From Acidobacteriota bacterium (GTDB taxonomy: Bacteria > Acidobacteriota > Terriglobia > Acidiferrales > UBA7541): a DNA stretch of 53,648 nucleotides. The DNA is taken from contig JAMCWK010000133.1 in NCBI GenBank assembly GCA_023481105.1, positions 1-53,648 on the forward strand, written 5' to 3'. The position numbers and the translations under genes are program-made. The notes under the pieces are model-generated. The model was not told the origin of the DNA and did no database searches. It saw only the letters and a program-made list of their open reading frames with translations. Position 1 is the first letter of the stretch; the number at the start of each line of letters is the position of its first letter. This document shows positions 44,276 through 51,717 of this stretch, piece after piece.

Positions 44276-44607
44276 TATCACCAGAAAGCCGAAAACTGCG
44301 GTATTTGGTACCTGGGCGTTCCGTTTTGGACAAGTCATCTTCATTACGTAAAGCCACTCAACTAACTTGCGGTCCTTCACGAGCGAAGGGCGCTGCAATG
44401 CGATGTGCATTGGGTGATTTCGGGCAACTGTAAATTACAGATTCAAAGCGAGTTCACGTCCAAGACGCGCCCACCCGCCGTATCCACGGCGCTGATATTC
44501 CGGCATGACGCTTTGGCGCATGAATTGCCGTTCTTCCGCCCGCTGCTCGCCTCGCCGGTGGCTCACGCATCCGGTGATTTACAAGGGCGTGCGAATGGAG
44601 GAACCAG
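44276..44607. other. Intergenic stretch with a small palindrome
   Basis: No gene is supported. The palindrome CTGTAAATTACAG (44428-44440, 6+1+6) is a possible operator for the downstream secreted protein gene. No clear terminator follows the HD-GYP gene. Confidence 0.4.
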
Positions 44608-45603
44608 ATGTATCAAGCTATACGGACCCGCCCGCCGGGCGTGCGGAAGAACCCCGCAGGCATTTTGCTCGTGCTCGCACAAGCGGTTTGTCTGCTGCTT
44701 GTGCTTGCAGCACCCGCACAGGGTCGTCCGGGCGGCACGAATGACAAAGGCAACGCAGGCGGTTAGCCGCTGCGCGCAGTCACCGAGATCTTCTTTTGCG
44801 ATGTGGTTGACCCCGCCTGCCGGACCACGAACTCGACTTTCACAGCTAGCACACTGCCCGACCTTTACGTTTTTGTGACGTGGCCCAATGTCAGAGGAGA
44901 CATGGTGCAGACAGTCGAGTTCTACCAACCCGACGGCAGCCTGTACACGAAGATCGCCACGCCATTCCGCGTCCGGCCCAAAGAGCCCAGTGCGCTCGCG
45001 GTACCCGGCGCCGCGTCCGTGCCGGTGCAGTATCTGACTTCGAGCAACGGCGTGCCCACGGTTGTAACTGTGCTTCCTGTCGCTGGCACCAACATCACCC
45101 AATACAACTTGCTGGGCGCGTGGACCGTGCGCGTATTGCTCGATGGCCAGTTTGTGCAGAGCGCCCAGTTCACACTGACCGGCATAAGCGAAATTTTTTT
45201 CTGTGAAGTTGTCACCACGGACTGCCGCTCTTCGAACTCGACTTTCACCGTAGGCGCATTTCGCGATCTTTGCGTCTTCGTCACCTGGCCCGGCGTCTCC
45301 GGTGACCTATTGCAGACGGTGGAGTTCTACCTGCCCGACGGCAGCCTCTACATGAAGAAAGACACGCCGTTCCGCGTGCTTTCCGGAGGAACCACTGCGC
45401 TGGCAGATCCCGACGCCCTGCCAGTGGCTCCCGAGTTTTTGACCTCAAGTCAGAGCGTGCCCACAGTGGTCACAATGCTCCCCGTCGCAGGTACTTACAT
45501 CACCCAGTACAACTTGCTGGGTGTCTGGTCGGTGCGCGTGCTTCTCAATGGGACATTCGTGCAGGGCGCTCAGTTCACCCTGAAGGCCCCGGACCAGCCA
45601 TAG
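44608..45603 (+). pseudogene. Secreted two-repeat beta-domain protein, frame broken by one in-frame TAG
   Basis: A strong GGAGGA ribosome site (44597-44602) precedes ATG 44608, which starts a signal peptide (KNPAGILLVLAQAVCLLLVL, cleavage near APAQG) and a Gly-rich linker. A TAG at 44764-44766 (codon 53) stops it. In the same frame the next codons continue as PLRAVTEIFFCDVV and on to TAG 45601-45603. That downstream part is two ~130-residue repeats of one another: both start with EIFFC, contain NSTFT, FVTWP, QTVEFY-PDGSLY and VPTVVT-LPVAGT, and end with NLLG-W-VRVLL and AQFTL. The first repeat starts just after the TAG, so signal peptide and mature protein belong together. The alternative start at GTG 44803 would cut off the first strand and the signal peptide. 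The fold looks Ig-like and is not assigned to a known family. A decaying gene and readthrough are both possible. Confidence 0.6.
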
Positions 45604-45748
45604 GTTGGTTGCTGGCGCCCGCTTGACCTGCGGGTGCTGCGACAAAATATTGGGAAGAAGCATCGTGGATGGGTTCCCAAGAGGTCGCATCGGCAAGACA
45701 GAAACAGAGCTTGTAGTCGCGGATTTTTGGACGAAGGAGGACGTTGCA

Positions 45749-47044
45749 ATGAGTGAAGCGATCAAAACCCCGATTCCCCCGGCTGAAAGTGAACCAGCGC
45801 CGGGCGCGCCGCGCAATCACAGGCCGGGAATCGCAGACAGCTTGCTGGCCGCACTGCTCATCTTGTGCCTGCCTTTCAGCGGGCAGTTTCTACATGCACA
45901 AGAATCAAATTCAATCCAGTCGTCGCGAGCGGATTCTCACAGGAATCAGGTCCTCGCCGTCGCTCTGGTCGATGCCACCGGCGGGAACATTAAGTCGCGT
46001 CCCACGGTAATTTCACGCAGCGAAACTTCGCTGGCGGATTGCGAAGCGTTCACCAGAGGCGCCCAGCCGTGCGATGTTGCTTATGTTGGTTCTGGCGACG
46101 GCCGCGTTTACGCCTTCGACAGCGGCACTGGACAGCAGATTTGGGCCACCCCTGCCATCGGTTCCGCCGGCGCGCTGGTGGGCGTCGGGGGTTTGATCGC
46201 TGCCGGCGTTGCAGTGCAAATTCGGGCGAATTCCAATTCCACCTTCACCTCCACATCGAATACCGATCTGCTCTTCGTTGGCACCCGCGAAACCTCCGCG
46301 ACTGCCAACAAAGTGTACGCACTGAATGCCAATACGGGCGCCATTGTTTGGGCCTTCCGCCCCGGCAACATGGACGCCGTCAATTCCACTCCGATAATCG
46401 ATTACTCCAACAACGTGATCTGGGTCACCAGCCTTTCCAACAGGTACTTACAGCCCAGCCTTTGGAAGATTGACGGCCTAACCGGTGCGGTCTTGGCCAA
46501 CTTCAACCTGGGTGACATCAGCGGTTCCGCCACATTAAACGGCGACAACAAAGTGGTGTACACGGTCACCGATTCCGGTAACCTGGTTGCCGTTCGCAAT
46601 GAACTTTTTTCTTGCTCCAGCACTCTGGCCACAGGCGCGTCTTTCGGCACGGGCTTTCCCATTCCAATCAATTCGGGCACGGTCCGCGACGACTACATCT
46701 TTTTCACGACAACTACCGCCAGCTCGAGCACGGTTCGAAAAGCGCACTTCAGTTATGGTGAGGACTGTAGCGGCAACCTTGCCGCGGCATCTGGCTATAC
46801 AAACCCAAGCTTCGGTCGCATCACGCTCTCCGGCCCGATGTTTAGCTCGCCCACACTGGCAGCCATTTACGTTGGCGCCTCAGACGGCAAGCTGTACAAA
46901 ATCAATCCATCGCACGGTACGGTTCTCGCCGTGCGCATCGTGGACCCTGGGGTAACCATTGGCGAACCCGGCTTCAACAGTTCCCAGGATCGACTGTACT
47001 TTGCTGATGCTCAGGGGCGCGTGTATTCCTTCGACGTCTTTTGA
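45749..47044 (+). CDS. PQQ-type beta-propeller repeat protein
   Basis: A 431-residue protein. The first ~50 residues are polar and are followed by a hydrophobic segment (SLLAALLILCLPFSGQFLHA) that serves as a late signal peptide or anchor. The rest consists of beta-propeller repeats: VAYVGSGDGRVYAFDSGTGQQIWA, then VYALNANTGAIVWAFRPG, LWKIDGLTGAVLANF and IYVGASDGKLYKINPSHGTV. Each has the A-x-D/N-x-x-T-G-x-x-x-W pattern of PQQ/quinoprotein-like repeats. No PQQ-binding active-site residues of a dehydrogenase are obvious, so it is probably a structural or binding propeller. The ATG at 45749 has AAGGAGG 8 bases upstream. A strong terminator follows. It may form an operon with the interrupted secreted gene 145 bases upstream. 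Confidence 0.8.
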   Translation: MSEAIKTPIPPAESEPAPGAPRNHRPGIADSLLAALLILCLPFSGQFLHAQESNSIQSSRADSHRNQVLAVALVDATGGNIKSRPTVISRSETSLADCEAFTRGAQPCDVAYVGSGDGRVYAFDSGTGQQIWATPAIGSAGALVGVGGLIAAGVAVQIRANSNSTFTSTSNTDLLFVGTRETSATANKVYALNANTGAIVWAFRPGNMDAVNSTPIIDYSNNVIWVTSLSNRYLQPSLWKIDGLTGAVLANFNLGDISGSATLNGDNKVVYTVTDSGNLVAVRNELFSCSSTLATGASFGTGFPIPINSGTVRDDYIFFTTTTASSSTVRKAHFSYGEDCSGNLAAASGYTNPSFGRITLSGPMFSSPTLAAIYVGASDGKLYKINPSHGTVLAVRIVDPGVTIGEPGFNSSQDRLYFADAQGRVYSFDVF

Positions 47045-47079
47045 GCTCAACCAATCTCGCCCCTCCTCCTGCTTGCATA

Positions 47080-47136
47080 GCTTTGCGCGGACGTCCAAAG
47101 ACGGCGGGACGTTCCGCGCAAAGCCCTGCCCTTTTT
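47080..47136 (+). terminator. Rho-independent terminator after the propeller gene
   Basis: GCTTTGCGCGG-ACGTC (47080-47095) pairs with GACGT-T-CCGCGCAAAGC (47108-47124): a 16-bp stem with a single bulged T, followed by CCTGCCCTTTTT. It lies 36 bases after the stop of the propeller gene. Confidence 0.85.
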
Positions 47137-47616
47137 GAGCATGTTTAGTTCTTTAAAACGGCAACCGTGCAAATGAACACTCCTTTAGCTTCGACACTTG
47201 AACCAAGCTGCTTTCGGCTGGTGTGAAATGTCGTTCCACGCCCATGTGGAGGGTCAAAGTAATCACAGTAAACAAATTCACGCCGGCGGCGCTGGTTGCA
47301 GCAAGTGCCCTTTGGATTGCGGGAATCTGGCGGCCATTTTGAGAGTGCATCAAACTTGCAATCAAGCGCGCATGACGAAGGCCATTGAAAGCAGTTTCGG
47401 CTGCGCGCCTGACGAGCAGAAGCGCCGCGTGAAGGATTTGAATGGGGAGATGTATCGGCGCGAGAGGGGAAGAGATCCGCTCAAAGATATGGCCCTGTCC
47501 GGCGAGTCGTCTGCGGAATACATTCCCGCGCGGCCTGGAGATCACGCAACTAGCAACGTCACAACACTCACGACATTTGCGGATGGAAGAAAACCGCGAT
47601 CAATCTTTTGGAATTT
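47137..47616. other. Region upstream of the tRNA 3' end, no supported gene
   Basis: A 160-codon plus-strand frame (TTG start, 47198) crosses most of this stretch and runs into the antisense of the tRNA, giving the GTRTHDLG sequence that results from reading a tRNA backwards. Its first half has four cysteines but no recognised domain. I do not annotate it as a gene. Confidence 0.45.
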
Positions 47617-47691
47617 TGGTGCCGGCGGTGGGACTCGAACCCACGACCTAGGGATTATGAGACCCTCGCTCTACCCCTGAGCTACACCGGC
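47617..47691 (-). tRNA. tRNA with CAT anticodon (elongator Met or Ile2)
   Basis: On the minus strand a full cloverleaf is visible: acceptor GCCGGTG/CGCCGGC, D stem GCTC/GAGC, anticodon loop CTCATAA, T stem GTGGG/CCCAC with loop TTCGAGT, discriminator A, and encoded CCA (47617-47619). One T-T mismatch lies at the base of the anticodon loop (31-39). G1 pairs with C72, so it is not the initiator. CAT may decode Met, or Ile if C34 is changed to lysidine by TilS, whose gene is 2 kb away. Confidence 0.93.
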
Positions 47692-48036
47692 AAGGTCGCT
47701 ACAATCCATGGTACGGAGGGAGCCAAGGAAGTGTCAAGAGAAGGCGAAGCCAAGCAAGCATGCGGGAAGTGGAAAGCGAAGCCGCTGGATTGAGAGAATT
47801 AGAGCGAAAAGAAAGGAATCCGCGTGAGATGGATGCGAAAAAAATTGGTACTGTCGTACTGTTGACCGGGGAAAGTGCGGAGCAGTACTGTGCGGTTGTA
47901 CTAGAAGATCCCTGGCCTGAGGCTGGGGAGGCGGGTGTGTACTCTTTAGACACACGCCGTACTGCGCCGCTTAGAGACAGGCGGAGCCACATCCATACTT
48001 CCTTCGCGCTGGTCTACGACCAGCCGGAGGAAGAAT
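47692..48036. other. Intergenic stretch with short GTACTG motifs
   Basis: This 345-base stretch has no accepted gene. GTACTG recurs several times (about 47846-47965), and GTGTGT (47935-47940) pairs with ACACAC (47950-47955). The tRNA promoter should lie at the left end on the minus strand, but I could not define it. GGAGGAAG (48025-48032 region) serves the next gene. Confidence 0.4.
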
Positions 48037-48345
48037 ATGAACCGTTGGACAGTGGTGATAGCGTTAGTTCTTCTTGTGCTCGTGAGCGCGATCGGGGTTC
48101 GCAATCTGGCGACAGCAAGTGCGAATGGAGCGCCGGTCGTGATGGCGAACGGAGGAGGGCCGGTACCACCGCCCCCACCGATGGCGAACGGAGGAGGGCC
48201 GGTACCACCGCCCCCGCCGATGGCGAACGGGGGAGGGCCGGTACCACCGCCCCCGCCGATGGCGAACGGGGGAGGGCCGGTACCTCCACCGCCGCCGATG
48301 AGCAATGGTGGTGGATCCGTACCACCGGCACCCTGGAGTCTGTAA
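48037..48345 (+). CDS. Small secreted Gly/Pro repeat protein
   Basis: A 102-residue protein: an N-terminal hydrophobic signal or anchor (WTVVIALVLLVLVSAIG, residues 4-20) and a tail of tandem 13-residue units with the pattern MANGGGPVPPPPP. There are four nearly identical units (residues 36-87), a degenerate unit before them (ANGAPVV) and a diverged one after (MSNGGGSVPPAP). The tail should be extended and partly polyproline-II, probably at the cell surface or periplasm. GGAGGAAG lies a few bases before the ATG, which supports this frame over the overlapping open frames. No family is recognised. It precedes a membrane protein pair by 45 bases and could be co-transcribed with it. Confidence 0.7.
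   Translation: MNRWTVVIALVLLVLVSAIGVRNLATASANGAPVVMANGGGPVPPPPPMANGGGPVPPPPPMANGGGPVPPPPPMANGGGPVPPPPPMSNGGGSVPPAPWSL
48142..48333 (+). repeat. 39-bp coding tandem repeat
   Basis: Four near-identical 39-bp units begin at 48142, 48181, 48220 and 48259, and a degenerate unit runs 48298-48333. Each perfect unit contains GGTACC. The few differences are third-base changes (for example GGA/GGG, CCA/CCG), so copy number may change by slippage while the protein is kept. Confidence 0.9.
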
Positions 48346-48389
48346 CCCGGAATTAGGGTATACTGGACCAGGGCTCGGAGAAACTCAGA

Positions 48390-49097
48390 GTGCTTGGTCC
48401 GATTGATTACGTTCTTTGGTTCCTGACGGCCCTCTTGCAGGCTGCGGTGGTGGTGTGTGCGCTCCGCGGCCGGACCTTCTGGAAGTACAGTACCCTGAAT
48501 TTTTACATGTTGGCTGCCAGCTTTCTTACGGCTGGGCGCTTCGTCATTTTCTGGGAGTACGGGTTTCCTTCTCCCGCCTATACTTACTTTTACTACTACT
48601 CGGACGCCTTCCTCACCATCTGCCTTTATTTCGCCCTCATGGAGCTGTACTCACATGTGTTCCGTGCAATGGGGATCAACCGCTATGTGCGTGCGGGGGC
48701 GCTGCTTCTTTTGGCGTTAACTTGCTGGGTTACCTTCCAGGTAGTGATGAATTCCAGTGCCAAGCTGCTGACCAACTTCGTCGTGGAATTGCAGCAAAAC
48801 CTTTATTTCGTCGGTTTGGTGCTGACCTACCTGTTATGGGGCGCGGTGATGAAGCAGCGCGAGACGCGCGCGCAAGTGGTTCAACTCGTATCGGCGCTGG
48901 GCGTGTACTTTAGCGGGTTTGCCGCCAACTACGCGTTTTACCATCTTTCTCAGGAGCATCTTGCGATTTGGAATTACGTTCCTCCAATGCTGGCCCTGTG
49001 GCTGCCGGCAGCCTGGGCCTATACGTTTGCGAAAGTTCCTGAGGAAGCGCGCATTGCGACGGCCCACATCGCCGCGACGCACGGAAGCATTCGATGA
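48390..49097 (+). CDS. Polytopic membrane protein of unknown function
   Basis: A 235-residue protein with about seven hydrophobic helices, starting with YVLWFLTALLQAAVVVCAL. Tyr- and aromatic-rich loops follow (ALMELYSHVFRAMG, and AYTYFYYYSDAFLT). It has no enzyme motif I recognise. The start is GTG 48390, a few bases after CGGAGA. The end overlaps the next gene by ATGA, so the two are co-translated and their products may work together. It resembles, only in general layout, seven-helix sensor domains. This is inference. Confidence 0.6.
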   Translation: MLGPIDYVLWFLTALLQAAVVVCALRGRTFWKYSTLNFYMLAASFLTAGRFVIFWEYGFPSPAYTYFYYYSDAFLTICLYFALMELYSHVFRAMGINRYVRAGALLLLALTCWVTFQVVMNSSAKLLTNFVVELQQNLYFVGLVLTYLLWGAVMKQRETRAQVVQLVSALGVYFSGFAANYAFYHLSQEHLAIWNYVPPMLALWLPAAWAYTFAKVPEEARIATAHIAATHGSIR

Positions 49098-49501
49098 TTG
49101 CAACGCTGATATTCGTGATTGCCATCGCCGGGTTTCTACAGTTCTTTGTGTCGTACTGCCGCTCGTTGATTGCGGCGTATGAGCGCGTGGATCTCTCCGA
49201 GCAAGCGCGCGAAGTAACCGGCATCCAGGACCGCCAGGTCCACGGACAGGACTTCGAGCGGCTGCTGCAACTGGTGCGAATGTGTCCGGAACCCGGCGAC
49301 GACAGCCGGGAGATCGGCGCCGTGCGCACGTATTTCGGGCTGCTTTCTCTGGCGCGGGCCACGTTTCGTCGGATTGCGCCGGCGCTGGAACAACGCATGG
49401 AGCGGGAACGCGAAAGTTGCGCATACTTCGCGGCAGTGGCGCTGGACCGGCGTATCGCGCACAGCCGCGGCTTGATGGCCGAACAACTGGTCAACCACTA
49501 A
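49094..49501 (+). CDS. Small membrane-anchored protein of unknown function
   Basis: A 135-residue protein with one N-terminal transmembrane helix (TLIFVIAIAGFLQFFVSYC) and a charged helical cytoplasmic domain (SEQAREVTGIQDRQVHGQDFERLLQLVRMCPEPGDD, then RTYFGLLSLARATFRRI). It overlaps the upstream polytopic gene by ATGA and is followed after 20 bases by a strong terminator, so the pair is a closed unit. No family is recognised. The hydrophilic part could bind the membrane partner. Confidence 0.6.
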   Translation: MIATLIFVIAIAGFLQFFVSYCRSLIAAYERVDLSEQAREVTGIQDRQVHGQDFERLLQLVRMCPEPGDDSREIGAVRTYFGLLSLARATFRRIAPALEQRMERERESCAYFAAVALDRRIAHSRGLMAEQLVNH

Positions 49502-49522
49502 GCAGCGCCACGCACGAATTTG

Positions 49523-49563
49523 GCCCGGCTCGGCCTCCAACGGCCAGCCGGGCGTTTTGTTTT
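49523..49563 (+). terminator. Rho-independent terminator
   Basis: GCCCGGCT (49523-49530) pairs with AGCCGGGC (49546-49553), with an inner GGCC/GGCC stem. It is followed by GTTTTGTTTT. It ends the membrane pair unit and insulates tilS. Confidence 0.88.
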
Positions 49564-49641
49564 CTAGGGAGCAAGATTTGACGGGGGAGCGCGGGCTGCT
49601 ACGATAGAGTCAGCGAGATCGAGCAGGTCAGGTAAACAACA

Positions 49642-51120
49642 TTGAATGCGGGACTGCTTGCGCAAGTGGAAGCCACCATCCGGAGGCACGGAATGCTGCG
49701 GGCCGGCCACCGGGCCGGGGTAGCTGTTTCCGGCGGAGCGGATTCGGTGGCCCTGCTGCTGATTCTGTTGGAGCTGCGGGAAAAACTGGGGCTCACGCTT
49801 CTCGTCGCACATTTCAATCACCAGTTGCGCGGGGCGGAATCGGACGCGGACGAAGCTTTCGTGAAAGAACTGGCCGCGCGGCATGGGTTGGAATTTGCAG
49901 CCGGGCGAGAGGATGTTGCAGCGCGAGCGCGAGAGAACGCCTGGAATCTGGAGGACGCGGCCCGGCGGCTGCGCTACGCTTTTTTTGAAGAGCTGGTGAC
50001 GGCGGGGCGCGCAGATTGCATTGCCGTGGGTCACACGGCGGACGACCAGGCGGAGACCGTGCTTGCTCGAATCGCGCGGGGCACAGGGCCTACAGGGCTG
50101 GCGGGGATTTACCCGGTGGTGGGCCACGTGATGCGTCCTTTGCTGGAAATCAGGCGGGAAGCTCTGCGCGATGAACTCCGCGCTCTGGGCCAGGACTGGC
50201 GGGAGGATGCTTCGAACCGCGACGTGTCACGGCTGCGGGCGCGCGTACGCCACACCGTTCTGCCGCTGATCGAGCGCGAGCTGCAGCCGGGCGCGGTGAA
50301 ACACTTGAGCGAGCTGGCGCACCTGGTGCGGGACGAGGAATCTTTCTGGACGGCGCTGGTGCAAAGCTGCTTCGAAAGCAGCGTGAAGCAAAGTGGCGTG
50401 GGGCTCGCTATCCGCATTGTGGATTTGATTCAACCGCCCCCGATTCGAGGCGCGCTTGCGCAGACACCGGGCGAATCGCAAGCACTGGAAGCGGTGAGCA
50501 AAAGGCTCATCCGCAGGCTGGCGGCAGAAAACCGCGGGCCGCGAGGCCAGCTGGCATCACGGCACGTAGAACAGGTTCTGCGCCTGGCGCGCGAGGGGCA
50601 CAGCGGACAAACAGTTCCATTGCCCGGAGGCGCCGTAGTGGAACGCGTGTTCGATCGGCTGGTCTTTACGCCGCCGCAAGCCACGACGGTGGAGACGGAA
50701 GAAACAACCGGTGCCGCGACATCGTATGAATATAGTGTGGAGCTATCCGGCGAAAGCTCAGCAACCGTGATCATTCCTGAAATTCGGAAACGGCTGTGCC
50801 TGAAAGTGATTGACTGGCCCAGCGGGGCGAGGGACACTAGTAATTCAGCTGCGACTCTCGACCGGGACTTGCTGCGCCCGCCGCTCCTTTTCCGAAACTG
50901 GCGACCCGGGGACGGTTATCGTCCCGTGGGGCGGCAAGGCACGCGGAAGCTGAAGCGGCTTTTCCAGGAATACAAGATTCCGGCGGGAGAACGAAAAACC
51001 TGGCCGGTCTTGACCAGCGGCGGAAGACTTGCCTGGTCGGGGAAACTGCCGGTGGCCAAGGAGTTTGCCGCGGGAGGAAAGACGCGGATCGCGGTAGCCA
51101 TCGAAGAGGAATCGCTGTGA
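49642..51120 (+). CDS. tilS: tRNA(Ile)-lysidine synthetase
   Basis: This 492-residue TilS ligates lysine to C34 of tRNA-Ile2 (CAU), so that it reads AUA. The ATP-binding PP-loop SGGADS is at residues 30-35, followed by LLVAHFNHQLRGAESDADEAFV and the GHTADDQAETVLARIARGTG motif. The C-terminal domain (LRPPLLFRNWRPGDGYRPVG and KLKRLFQEYKIPAGERKTWPV) is the typical TilS C-terminal tRNA-binding unit. Length is close to the usual 430-480. The start is TTG 49642. It overlaps hpt by four bases (GTGA). TilS-hpt-ftsH is a common order in bacteria. A CAT tRNA in this window is a possible substrate. Confidence 0.95.
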   Translation: MNAGLLAQVEATIRRHGMLRAGHRAGVAVSGGADSVALLLILLELREKLGLTLLVAHFNHQLRGAESDADEAFVKELAARHGLEFAAGREDVAARARENAWNLEDAARRLRYAFFEELVTAGRADCIAVGHTADDQAETVLARIARGTGPTGLAGIYPVVGHVMRPLLEIRREALRDELRALGQDWREDASNRDVSRLRARVRHTVLPLIERELQPGAVKHLSELAHLVRDEESFWTALVQSCFESSVKQSGVGLAIRIVDLIQPPPIRGALAQTPGESQALEAVSKRLIRRLAAENRGPRGQLASRHVEQVLRLAREGHSGQTVPLPGGAVVERVFDRLVFTPPQATTVETEETTGAATSYEYSVELSGESSATVIIPEIRKRLCLKVIDWPSGARDTSNSAATLDRDLLRPPLLFRNWRPGDGYRPVGRQGTRKLKRLFQEYKIPAGERKTWPVLTSGGRLAWSGKLPVAKEFAAGGKTRIAVAIEEESL

Positions 51121-51713
51121 AGTCCACACCAAAAGTTGTGTTTTCGGCCGCTCGGCTGGCGTCGCGCGTGAGCGCGATGGGCCGCGCGATTTCCCGGGAC
51201 TATGCAGGTCGCACGGTGGACCTGGTGGCGATCATGGACAGCTCGTTCGTGTTCGCCGCCGACCTGGTGCGGCAGATCAAATGCCCGCTGGTGTGCCACT
51301 TTGTGCGCGCGGAAATCCGCGACGTAAACGTGGGCGGCTACGAACGCAAAGAGATTTTTTTCAGCCCGGAGCCGGTGCTGCGAGACCGCGAGGTGCTGCT
51401 GGTGGACGCGGTGCTCCATTCCGGCGTGACCCTGGACTTTTGGGCCAGGCGCCTGCTGGACAGCAAACCGAAGTCGCTGCGCACCGCGGTGCTGATCGAC
51501 AAGCCGCAAGAACGAAAAGTGGACTTTCAGCCGGACTACTTTTGCTTCCAATCGGCATCTAATTACTTGGTGGGGTATGGGCTGCCGGAGCGCCGCGGAA
51601 TGTACCGGAACCTTCCTTATGTGGGAGAGCTCGATGGAGCGCAGCGCAGCGGTGGAAAAAAGAGCGGCGGGCAAAGCGGCAAGAGCCGCCGCAAAAAGAG
51701 ATCGGTGAGGTAG
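51117..51713 (+). CDS. hpt: Hypoxanthine phosphoribosyltransferase-like protein
   Basis: A 198-residue type I phosphoribosyltransferase of the Hpt family, which converts hypoxanthine or guanine and PRPP to IMP or GMP. The N-terminal part has [19 protein letters not shown] and the PRPP loop is [14 protein letters not shown]. In standard Hpt this loop reads E/D-D-x-x-D-T-G. Here it is D97-A98-x-x-H101-S-G, so the second acid and the catalytic Asp are replaced by Ala and His. The C-terminus ([24 protein letters not shown]) is typical of the family. A basic Gly/Ser-rich tail (about 20 residues) is extra. The GTG overlaps the tilS stop, and ftsH follows. Activity is in doubt because of the changed loop, but context keeps the name. 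Confidence 0.8.
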   Translation: MKSTPKVVFSAARLASRVSAMGRAISRDYAGRTVDLVAIMDSSFVFAADLVRQIKCPLVCHFVRAEIRDVNVGGYERKEIFFSPEPVLRDREVLLVDAVLHSGVTLDFWARRLLDSKPKSLRTAVLIDKPQERKVDFQPDYFCFQSASNYLVGYGLPERRGMYRNLPYVGELDGAQRSGGKKSGGQSGKSRRKKRSVR

Positions 51714-51717
51714 CTAC

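Noticed and set aside
47198-47680. 160-residue plus-strand frame with four cysteines
   Set aside because: It starts with TTG, ends inside the antisense of the tRNA (giving GTRTHDLG) and has no recognised domain or good ribosome site.
47760-48356. 198-residue frame over the Gly/Pro repeats
   Set aside because: It is the shifted-frame reading of the 39-bp repeats (RRAGTT repeats). The frame at 48037 has a ribosome site and signal peptide.
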